A stretch of DNA of 64,000 nt. Source: Xiphophorus maculatus (taxonomy: Eukaryota; Chordata; Actinopteri; Cyprinodontiformes; Poeciliidae). Below the pieces are notes generated by a model, which saw only the letters and a list, made by a program, of their open reading frames with translations, searched no databases and was not told where the DNA came from. A program made the translations under genes and the position numbers. This document shows, in pieces, positions 11,695 to 22,600 of this stretch; within the stretch, counting starts at the first letter, position 1, and every line of letters starts with the position of its first letter. The DNA lies in assembly GCF_002775205.1 (NCBI RefSeq), contig NC_036456.1:13605463-13669462 (forward strand), read 5' to 3'.

Positions 11695-11891
11695 TTATAT
11701 ATTAGCTCTAAGTTATTACCAGAATGACGCAGATATGAAATTTCTTTTGAAACAACATAGGTATTTCAGGAATGGCGAGGTAACAAATCCGGCTGTGCTA
11801 CTCCCCTTTTTTTATAAGTTTCTTTCATCTACACCACATTCACAGCTCAGTGATATTTCTTCGTTCCACCCAAGTAAACAATCCAGACGAT
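11695..11891 (-). promoter_or_regulatory. Promoter of gene D
   Basis: On the minus strand TATATAAGG lies at 11693-11701, just above the proposed first exon. Upstream are CTGCGTCAT (11724-11732, CRE/AP-1-like) and TTGTTTACTT (about 11875-11884, a forkhead-type site). All three are kept in genes B and C despite otherwise poor similarity. Confidence 0.6.
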
Positions 11892-12825
11892 TTTGCTTTT
11901 ATTTGTGGATGTGTTGCAGTTTTAAGTATGTCAAAATATAAAGATAAGACTTTGCTGCGAATAAAAACAACGAAAATATATTTTTTGGCTTAGTTTCATT
12001 TTGCTAAGGTACACGGTAAATTTGTTGAATGCAAATTGTGAGTAAGAAAATGCCAGAGGTGTGGCTGTAATACCATCTTTTGTGCAACGCTGACGGCTTT
12101 AGAAAATCCAAATTTAGAATAGATGCACTCTGTTCAGAAATCCATTATTAACTTGTGAAATTCTTAGTTGACAGGTCGGATCAGGCACAAAACAAACCAT
12201 GCTTAGGTTCACAAAAGGGATCACAAGAAGTCCACAGTTTGTGATCCTTAAATGAGAACTTGTTTTTTTGTGTAACGTCTTACAAAAGTTATGTCATAAC
12301 ATGGCAAGAAATGTCTGTTGTGGAGTCACACTGTAACAAAACATATATGAGAATTTCAAAACAATTTGAAATTTATTTTAAAAATATTCTGAGTTAAAAC
12401 AAGTGACATGGTTCCAATGCAACTATAAAATAAATTTGTAAACAAACATTTTACAATAAACTTTATTGTATAATTCTTTAATTACGATGTGTGAAATTAC
12501 AATTCACATGTGTTTGATTTAGACATTTAACTACATAGGAAAATGCTTTAACAAGTACAGTCATTCAACCACAAGGACAATTCGAGAGGAAACTAAAATC
12601 AGTAATTGCATGGCTTTCTTTTGAAATACTTTCTCTATGTGTCATTGGCAGATGAGTCAAATCTTGCCACTTCATAGTTTGCTGCATTAAATAAAAAGAC
12701 TGCTGAGCCTCAGACCAAAGTGACTGATCTATGACTAGCATTATAATTAACAGAAGTAGGATGTTGTTTTTGGTTGTTCCCATTCAAAAGTATGTCAGAT
12801 ACAGTAAATCATTCCTAATGCATTT

Positions 12826-13335
12826 TCCATCCGTTCATCCATCCATCCATCTGTCCATCCTTCCACCAGCATTTCAAGGCCAGCAGAGGCACATAGTCCC
12901 TCCAGCGTGTCTTGGGTCTACTTCTGGGTCTCCTCCCGGTGGGATGTGCCCAGAACACCTCACCAGGGAGGCATGCTAACCACACGGCAGAACCTCCTCC
13001 ACTGGCTCGTGTCAATGTGGAGAAGCAGCAGCTCTACTCTGAGTCCGTCCCGGATGACCGAGCTTCACCCTGTCTCTAAGGGAGAGTCCAGACACCCTGC
13101 GGATGAAACTCTTTCTGGCCACCAGTATCCATGATCTCGTTCTTTCTGTTCCTACCCAGAGCTGATGACTGCAGAGGAGGGTTGGACCGTATCTCAACCA
13201 GTAAATTGTGAGCTTGGCCTTTTGACTCACCTCCCTCTTCACCCCAACATACCGGTACCGAGTCCACATCACTACAGACCCAGAACAATTTAGCGTATCA
13301 ATTACCCCCTCCATTTTTCTCTTCACTCATGAACA
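12826..13335 (-). mobile_element. 5'-truncated Rex3-like (RTE) LINE fragment
   Basis: Minus-strand frames give reverse-transcriptase C-terminal motifs common in fish LINE proteins: LWVGTERTRS, RRVSGLSLRDRVK, then PGEVFWAHPTGRRPRSRPKT and RWRDYVPL in shifted frames. The 3' end is a (GATG)n tail (12827-12860), the hallmark of Rex3. Frames are broken, so it is an old, inactive 5'-truncated copy. Confidence 0.75.
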
Positions 13336-14894
13336 AGAGCCTGGAGCTACTTAAACCTCAGAGAGGAGGTAATTCATTTTCCTCTTAATCAAACGAAAGG
13401 TTTTCAGCTGGTGGAAGATGTCAACACTAAAATCATTCACAGCAGAAAATGGAAACATCTAATTTGAGATTTTGGCAATAGCTTTAACATGTGGCCTTAA
13501 GACACACATTGTAGATTAAAACTAATAAAGACTTCAGATTAGAACGAGTTCATTTGAAATAAATCGGTTATTTGACATTAGGAGAACTGAAGGTCATCGG
13601 CAACTCAAGAAGAATCGGTTTGTTCATCACTAAGACAGAAGATTTTTCTGCTAACAGAATAAAAAGAAGTGAAAACAAATGGAATGAGGAGCAAAAAGAT
13701 ATTTAAAAGTCTTAAGATTCACCTGTTGTTACATAAAGGGGACGAGTCAAAGTGAATGTGTGATAATGAGTCAATTATATTAATTAATTACAAAACGTGC
13801 CCGGATCAAATTTAGTCATATTCAAGAAATTAGAATATGGATTCTGATTAGTCTTGTTTTTCAGATTAAACATATTTGTCATTAGACCCACAATTCTGCA
13901 TTAATATATTTTTTATTGGTCTCATGTAACATTCTAATCTTGAATATCATGTTTCCAATAGCTTTAAACAATAAATCATCATAATTAACTGAAATTGAAG
14001 CTTTAAAACATCAGTCTATTTGTAATTAAACTATATGACGTGTTTTTCTTGTCAGCTGAGTTACTGAAATACTTTATCTTAATATTCTAATGTATTGAAT
14101 GTGACTGTCATTCTGTATTGAGTTTTGCAAGAAATGTACACCAGATGGCACTATTATGAGAAATGTATGCCATAGGACGTGCAAAGCACAAAAATGACAC
14201 GGCAAAGAAACTTAGGCGGTATCCTCACTCCCGAGACTTTGAGATCCAACATTGAATAAGAATATTAATACTGGCTCCATACGTGCTTCTAAAATTTCAA
14301 ATTAATTATTAATTAAACAGAAAAGAAAATTCAACATCAGCTGTGTGCATTATGCTTGAAATGCTCTCCAGTGTATTTACACCAAAATATACAAACATAA
14401 ACCACAAGGAGGCGCCAGAAGACTTCTAGTAGAAGTCTGGGGATTCTGAATTAATGACTGAAGTAAGCATTACAGTCATGGGCAATGCATTCTAGGCTTT
14501 TACACATTTTGCACATATCCCAAGTTTTATTGTTGTACTTGGTTTTTAATAAACTTTTCCGTTTTAGCTGTTTAATGACGATTGATAAAATTCAGGCGGC
14601 GATGTGTGAAACTTTGAACAGCTGATAGTAAACAGAAAATAATTACAGAATGATATTTAGACTCTTATTTAAACTTTATATGTAGATGTGGGTTTTCTTT
14701 TTAAACAAAGAAAAAAAAACAAGTGCAATGGCAGCTGCTTTTCCATTAATCATAAAATTGCGCAAATATAAATATAATCAGCGATAGGAGGTCATGTGCC
14801 CAACAAATACAGAGCAAATGGCGGCATGAGCTAATAACAGATGTAAGATGCAAACTCCAAAATATGCAATCACAGAAAACAAATGCAGGCAAAA
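13336..14894. other. D-C intergenic DNA, nothing recognised
   Basis: AT-rich; no supported gene, and no repeat longer than short A/T runs. Confidence 0.6.
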
Positions 14895-15018
14895 AAAATG
14901 CTGCAATTACAAATAAAATGCTGCAACTACAATCAAAAGGCTGAAATTACAAAATAAAATGCTGTAATCATGAAAAATGCTGCTAACACTAATAAAATGC
15001 TGCAATCACAAGAAAAAG
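14895..15018. repeat. Degenerate tandem repeat (AAAATGCTGCAAT)
   Basis: About six imperfect units of 18-22 bp with the core AAAATGCTG and an ATCACAA/ATTACAA spacer. Followed to about 15150 by an unrelated stretch; may be the end of a hAT-like relic. Confidence 0.6.
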
Positions 15019-15239
15019 GAGCAAGGCAGATAAATGAAGCAAATAGCAAAAACAACTGCAAACTGGTTCCACAAAACGGACGCTCTCCAAACCACTGGGG
15101 GGAGTCGAACAACGAACAAATCAGTAAAAACAAGAAATGTGACCGGTAAATACACACTATGAATTTGCTATAATAAGTTATTGTAAAACGCTTTTAGGCG
15201 AGAAAGTAGTCTTCATGGCTTCATCTATCCACTTAGTTC

Positions 15240-15450
15240 ATCCAACATTAGGCTTCTTTGAAATGTGCTCCGGAGTTTTCGGAGCAGCGTAGCTCCGCTA
15301 ACGGGGCCAGGCCGCTGCAGGCTCCACGGGCGGGTGGACGTGGAGGGTGTTTTCCCACTAACCGCTTTCTGATGTTGAAAGGTCACCCTGTCGTTTTCCG
15401 CTGCCTGTTATCTGCGTGTAGCAGCTGAAAGCGTGAAATGAAATATTTAA
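15240..15450. other. CpG-rich segment, unassigned
   Basis: GC- and CpG-rich patch (CTCCGGAGTTTTCGGAGCAG near the start) in AT-rich intergenic DNA. Could be a remnant promoter or exon. No open frame or known domain seen. Confidence 0.3.
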
Positions 15451-16426
15451 TGTGTTGGTATTTGTGCCGTTTGTAAATTCATAGTAAGAAAACTGTTTTA
15501 AGACATTACCCCTTAATGATCAAACAGAACACTTTTCACTTCTGATTGTGTGTAAGAAATACACACTTCCCTTTGATTGGCTTCTTACATGCAGTGTGGA
15601 CTTTTTTTAAGTTTATTTTTTTATGTTTTCTGTAGGTAACTCTTCAAGAAGAGAGGCCACAGTTTCAGGTTTGGATGCAGGTTCCCAGAATCTCCCAGTG
15701 AGTGATACTCTTCCTCTTCCTGGCCTGCCATTGTCTTCTGTCACTGTCTCTTCGTCTTTTATGTACTGAGATTATTGGAATATTTTCTCCTGATTCCCTG
15801 AAGATGTCGGCTGATTATTTGCTTGTTATTCTAATGGACGCAGTTTCATGAAAACATTTTTGCATGGGTTTAGATGCTGATTACAATAATAATAATAATA
15901 AGTGTAAGTATATAAAGCACTAACTCTTTCCATACACAGACTAAAAAGAGACATGCACATTTGTTCTCACTGTGTGAAGTTAAATCCGACCACACTTTTC
16001 AGGTTTTAACTTGGTGTGTGTGCAAGTGAGGCTTCCTACAAAATGGACTTAGTCCCACCAATTCTGTCATCAGAAGGAATGGGCCAGAACTCCAGCAAAA
16101 TGTTGTGTGAAAACCTGTGGAAGGAAACCCCAAAGGCTTGACACAAATCATGTAGTTTAGTAAATAGAAATAATTTTGGTAATTCTAACTAAGCTAAAAC
16201 AAGATAAGTTTGGTTTGTAACTTCAGACAGGGAGGAGAAAAGAAGATAATTTAATATATAAAAACAATTCCATTGCAAAATTGTGTTTTCATTATCTTTT
16301 ATTAAACTGACAGGTATATTCTTTACAGAATACCTTCTGTTATAAATACAATTAAAAGGAAAAGAAAAACTGGACAATCATACAGGACGTTGCTCAGACA
16401 GCTTATTTTTGGTAAATCCTACAATA
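15451..16426. other. D-C intergenic DNA near gene C 3' end
   Basis: Contains a short AAT tract near 15884-15902. An exon-like stretch on the plus strand at about 15640-15699 lies between a TTTTCTGTAG and a TGAGTGA, but nothing links it to a gene. Confidence 0.5.
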
Positions 16427-16432
16427 TTTATT
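16427..16432 (-). terminator. Candidate polyadenylation signal of gene C
   Basis: Minus-strand AATAAA about 270 bp after the stop codon at 16699. Other AT-rich variants lie below 16300, so the exact end is uncertain. Confidence 0.5.
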
Positions 16433-16698
16433 GAGAGAGAAATCTTCACCAAACTAAATAATCCTTCAAGAAATACCTTCATGATGAATATGATAAGTTA
16501 ATACAATGACACAGAATAATTAGTTTTTCATTAATAAATAAGACAAAATTGACATGAGGAAATGATCAAGTTTCAATAAATGTTTTAAAGTTTAAAATTC
16601 TAAGTGAATCTTGGTCCGGAATTAGAACAACATTCTTGTTCACACAAGCAATAATTGACATTTTCATGCAGATTTTCCTCTGGAAGCCAGCAGAGACG

Positions 16699-19600
16699 TT
16701 ATTGTTGTGTTGAAAGAAGCCATGACAACAGGACCATGCTGAATGCAGTGATGAGGCTGATTTTATGGCTTGCTCCACTCGACGTTTCTGTGTAAAAGAA
16801 GGCAAAAAGAAAAACTTATATCAACAAACTCCTTCGTGAGTTCATAGATCTTGTATGATTAACATGTTAATCTATATTTTCTGTAGTTTGAATGTAATTT
16901 AACTTACGTGTGCCATCCACAAAAATTGAATTGATGTCAATGTTGAAAGCTGTGACGGTTGAATTTGCTTTCACCAAAATATCTGTGATTTGGGTGCTAC
17001 TAGGTTGGGATGCTGTTGCAAATCCAAGGTCAATGTTGTTGATGATTGATCCATTGCTGCAGAGGTAACAACATTTCAGTTATTCTGTGCACATTCATAT
17101 TAAACAGTCTTCAGAATTTATCTGCAACTCATACCTGAATGAAATCACAATGAAACTGCGGTAAGAAGCGAACGCTGCCTGGTAGAGTGGTTCAAGCTGC
17201 AAAAAGACAAAAAAAAGTGAGTTTTCTATTAATGGTGAATTTTAACATTGGGTACTTCAAAATATAATTGCAACAATCAGGCTTGAAGTTTGTGAAAAAG
17301 CAGTAAAGGGAATTCAAAATTTCTCCTGTGATATTGCAAGCTCTTAATATTGGCTTGATAAAACATGTTCAGACCCATTGTTTTTTTTCTTTTTTTCATA
17401 ATTGTTTTTTGATTCGTGCAAAAAAATAAAGATGGAACATGTTTTTGAGTCTGTGTGACATTGCATGGAAATTTTATATTTGCTGCCAAAGCGCACAGAT
17501 ATGAAGAAAGAAAACTTGTATTAGTTCTTTTAGGTAAGATGTTTTAAACACTAATGACTAATGCAAATATTTCACGACCATCTCAAATAATACTTACATG
17601 GGTCTTCAAAAGTACGGCTCGTTTTATGAAAGCTGTAGATGATGTGTCCAGCAACTCAGTGGTAAATATCTCTCCCGCAGACCTAAAAGTCAGTCGCCTT
17701 TTCACTAGTGACTCCACAGTTGTAGTTGTTGTGGTTGGCGTAGTTGTAGTAGTTGTATTGGTGGTTGGCGTAGTTGTAGCATTTGTAGTATTTGTAGTAG
17801 TTGTAGTGGTTGGCGTAGTTGTATTGGTGGTTGGCGTAGTTGTAGTAGTTGTATTGGTGGTTGGCGTAGTTGTAGTATTTGTAGTAGTTGCATTGGTGAT
17901 TGGCGCAGTTGTAGTAGTATTTGTAGTAGTTGCATTGGTGGTTGGCGTAGTTGTAGTATTTGTAGTAGTTGCATTGGTGGTTGGCGCAGTTGTAGTAGTA
18001 TTTGTAGTATCTGTAGCATTTGTAGTGGGAGCAGGGGTTGCCAAAGGTGTGCCTACCAGTAACATAAACAATATAAAATTAGCCATTGCTTGTTGTCAAA
18101 AATGAAGTCCCTGCAGTTTTTCATCAAAATTAAACAGACACATAAACTGGTCAAAAATGCAAATATCAATGCTTCTAAAAAGAGCTTCACTGCTCTGTTC
18201 TTGTGTAGTGTTAAAACTCGTTTACTTACTTATTAAATTAATGGTGTTAGGAATGAATGTAACGTTGAAAGTGGTGCTGTTTATTGCCTCGCGTAAGGTT
18301 TCTTGTACAACTTCATTCTTTGGGAGATTGTCAGAAGTTGTAGTTTTATTAAACTCCAACCCCACTTCTGCTTCAGTAGTAGTCAATCGTTGTGCAGATT
18401 GTGTGGAATTTCTGCAACATAACCATAAATAAAGCAAGTTAAGAAAAAAACAGAAAATAAAAAACCTATAATATTTTGGCTCTTTTTCATCAAATAACAT
18501 AAATCATCATTCAGATCACAAATATGCTTGTAGAAAGAGAAGAAGTACAATTTAAATCTTACCTAAATGCAATGACAAAACTACGAACGAAGAGGATTCC
18601 AAACTTCTTTTTGTAGATTGAGTCATACTGTAGGAAATAACATTGAATGCAACCATAAGAACGAAGAATAAATTTGAATCATTCAAAATAGATGTTTACT
18701 GAATCTTTGCAAATATAAAATAGACATGTCTGTTTGGCACTTACTGTTTCTATGACTTTTTTCTCAAGATCCATAAACAATTTGCTGGATTTGTTTTTAA
18801 GTTGTTCATCATATGGTTCAATAATGGTTGCTGCAAGAACATACACTGGAGCAGGAGGTTCAGTTGTAGTTTTTAAAGTAGTTGTTTCTGTGGGGGCATA
18901 TGTGGGTTCAGAATGGGATCCTGTGGTTGATGTTGGAGCTGCTGTTGAAATGGTCGGAGCAGCTGTTGTGGTTGGAGGTGATGTGGTTGTAGTTGGAGCT
19001 GCTGCTGTGGTTGGATCATCAACAAATGTGATTGGAGTTGGGGTGGTTGTAATTGGAGCAACTGTTGTGTTTGGAGCTGTTGTGTTTGGACCACCTATTG
19101 AGGTTATAGCTGCAGTTAATGTGGTTGAAGCAGCTGTTGGGGTTGTAGCTGCTGTTATTGCGGTTAGTGCAGCTGCTGTGGTTGTAGTTGGAGCCACTGT
19201 TGTTGTGGTTGGAGCAGCTGTGGTTGTGGTTGGAGCAACTGTGGTTGTGGTTGGAGCTGCTGTTGTTGTGGTTGGAGCCAATGTGGTTGTGGTTGGAGCA
19301 GCTGTTGTGGTTGGAGCCGCTGTTGTTGTGGTTGGAGCAGCTGTTGTTGTGGTTGAAGCAGCTGTTGTGGTTGGAGCCGCTGTGGTTGTGGTTGGAGTTG
19401 CTGTTGTTGTGGTTGGAGCAGCTGTTGTTGTGGTTGGAGCCGCTGTGGTTGTGGTTGGAGCAGCTGTTGTTGTGGTTGGAGCCGTTGTGGTTGTGGTTGG
19501 AGCTCCTGTTGTTGTGGTTGTAGCAGCTGTGGTTGTGGTTGTAGCAGCGGTTGTTGTGGTTGTAGCAGCAGCTGTGGTTGGAGCAACTGTGCTTGTGGTT

Positions 19601-22600
19601 GGAGCAGCTGTTGTTGTCGTTGGAGTAGCTGTGGTTGGAGCAGCGGTGGTTGTTGTTGGAGCAGCTGTTGTTGTGGTTGTAGCAGCTGTGGTTGTGGTTG
19701 CAGCAGCTGTTGTTGTGGTTGTAGCAGCTGTTGTTGTGGTTGTAGCAGCTGTGGTTGTGGTTGGAGCAACTGTGGTTGTGGTTGGAGCCGTTGTGGTTGG
19801 AGCTGATGGGGTTGAAGCAGCTGTAGTTGTGGTTGGAGCCGTTGTGGTTGTGGTTGAAGCAGCTGTTGTTGTGGTTGGAGCCGTTGTGGTTGTGCTTGGA
19901 GCCGCTGTTGTTGTGGTTGGAGCCGTTGTGGTTGAAGCAGCTGTAGTTGTGGTTGGAGCTCCTGTTGTTGTGGTTGTAGCAGCTGTGGTTGTGGTTGTAG
20001 CAGCGGTTGTTGCGGTTGTAGCAGCTGTGGTTGGAGCAACTGTGCTTGTGGTTGGAGCAGCTGTTGTTGTTGTTGGAGTAGCTGTGGTTGGAGCAGCGGT
20101 GGTTGTTGTTGGAGCAGCTGTTGTTGTGGTTGGAGCTGCTGTGGTTGTGGTTGGAGCAGCTGTGGTTGTGGTTGTAGCAGCTGTTGTTGTGGTTGTAGCA
20201 GCTGTGGTTGTGGTTGGAGCAACTGTGGTTGTGGTTGGAGCAACTGTGGTTGTGGTTGGAGTAGCTGTGGTTGGAGCAGCGGTGGTTGTTGTTGGAGCAG
20301 CTGTGGTTGTGGTTGTAGCAGCTGTTGTTGTGGTTGTAGCAGCTGTGGTTGTGGTTGTAGCAGCTGTGGTTGTGGTTGGAGCAACTGTGGTTGTGGTTGG
20401 AGCCGCTGTGGTTGTGGTTGGAGCTGATGGGGTTGAAGCAGCTGTAGTTGTGGTTGGAGCCGTTGTGGTTGTGGTTGAAGCAGCTGTTGTTGTGGTTGGA
20501 GCCGTTGTGGTTGTGCTTGGAGCCGCTGTTGTTGTGGTTGGAGCCGTTGTGGTTGAAGCAGCTGTAGTTGTGGTTGGAGCTCCTGTTGTTGTGGTTGTAG
20601 CAGCTGTGGTTGTGGTTGTAGCAGCGGTTGTTGCGGTTGTAGCAGCTGTGGTTGGAGCAACTGTGCTTGTGGTTGGAGCAGCTGTTGTTGTTGTTGGAGT
20701 AGCTGTGGTTGGAGCAGCGGTGGTTGTTGTTGGAGCAGCTGTTGTTGTGGTTGGAGCTGCTGTGGTTGTGGTTGGAGCAGCTGTGGTTGTGGTTGTAGCA
20801 GCTGTTGTTGTGGTTGTAGCAGCTGTGGTTGTGGTTGGAGCAACTGTGGTTGTGGTTGGAGCAACGGTGGTTGTGGTTGGAGCCGTTGTGGTTGGAGCTG
20901 ATGGGGTTGTGGTTGTAGCTTCTGTGGTTGTGGTTGGAGTCACTGTGGTTGTAGTTGGAGCCGCTGTGGTTGTGGTTGGAACAGCTGTGGTTGTGGTTGG
21001 AGCAGCTGTGGTTGTGGTGGGAGCCACTGTGATTGTGGATGGAGGCGCTGTGGTTGTAGTTGGAGCCTCTGTGGTTGTGGTTGGAGCCGCTGTTGTTGTG
21101 GTTGGAGCAGCTGTTGTTGTGGTTGGAGCTGTTGTGGTTGTGGTTGGAGCCGCTGTTGTTGTGGTTGGAGCTGCTGTTGTTGTGGTTGGAGCATCTGTGG
21201 TTGTGGTTGGAGCAGCTGTGGTTGTGGTTGGAGCCGTTGTGGTTGTGGTTGAAGCAGCTGTAGTTGTGGTTGGAGCTCCTGTTGTTGTGGTTGTAGCAGC
21301 TGTGGTTGTAGCAGCGGTTGTTGCGGTTGTAGCAGCTGTGGTTGGAGCAACTGTGCTTGTGGTTGGAGCAGCTGATGTTGTCGTTGGAGTAGCTGTGGTT
21401 AGAGCAGCTGCGGTTGTTGGAGCTGCTGTTGTTGTGGTTGGAGCTGCTGTGGTTGTGGTTGTAGCAGCTGTTGTTGTGGTTGTAGCACCTGTGGTTGTGG
21501 TTGGAGCAACTGTGGTTGTGGTTGTAGCAGCTGTGGTTGTGGTTGGAGCAGCTGTGGTTGTGGTTGGAGCTGATGGGGTTGTGGTTGTAGCTTCTGTGGT
21601 TGTGGTTGGAGTCGCTGTGGTTGTGGTTGGAGCCGCTGTTGTTCTGGTTGGTGCCGCTGTGGTTGTGGTTGGAGCAGCGGTTGTTGCGGTTGTAGCAGCT
21701 GTGGTTGGAGCAACTGTGCTTGTGGTTGGAGCAGCTGATGTTGTCGTTGGAGTAGCTGTGGTTAGAGCAGCTGCGGTTGTTGGAGCTGCTGTTGTTGTGG
21801 TTGGAGCTGCTGTGGTTGTGGTTGTAGCAGCTGTGGTTGTGGTTGGAGCAGCTGTGGTTGTGGTTGGAGCTGATGGGGTTGTGGTTGTAGCTTCTGTGGT
21901 TGTGGTTGGAGCCGCTGTGGTTGTGGTTGGTGCCGCTGTGGTTGTGGTTGTAGCAGCTGTGGTTGTGGTTGGAGCAGCTGTGGTTGTGGTTGGAGCAGCT
22001 GTGGTTGTGGTTGTAGCTTCTGTGGTTGTGGTTGGAGCCGCTGTGGTTGTGGTTGGTGCCGCTGTGGTTGTGGTTGGAGCAGCTGTTGTTGTGGTTGGAG
22101 CTGTTGTGGTTGTGGTTGGAGCCGCTGTTGTTGTGGTTATAGCCGCTGTTGTTGTGGTTTGAGCCGCTGTGGTTGTGGTTGGAGCCGCTGTGGTTGTGGT
22201 TGGAGCCGCTGTGGTTGTGGTTGGAGCCGCTGTTGTTGTGGATGGAGCAGCTGTTGTTGTGGTTGGAGCAGCTGTGGTTGTGGTTGGAGCAGCTGTTGTT
22301 ATGGTTGGAGCCGCTGTGGGTGGAGCCGCTGTTGTTGTGGTTGGAGCCGCTGTGGTTGTGGTTGGAGCCGCTGTTGTTGTGGATGGAGCAGCTGTTGTTG
22401 TGGTTGGAGCAGCTGTGGTTGTGGTTGTAGCAGCTGTTGTTATGGTTGGAGCCGCTGTGGGTGGAGCCGCTGTTGTTGTGGTTGGAGCGGCTGTTGTTGT
22501 GGTGGGAGCCGCTGTTGTTGTGGTTGGAGCAGCTGTGGTTGTGGTGGGAGCCGCTGTTGTTGTGGTTGGAGCAGCTGTGGTTGTGGTTGGAGCAGCTGTG

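Noticed and set aside
12565-13326. Several small frames around the LINE fragment as host genes
   Set aside because: Fragments of a broken Rex3-like reverse transcriptase and its flanks.
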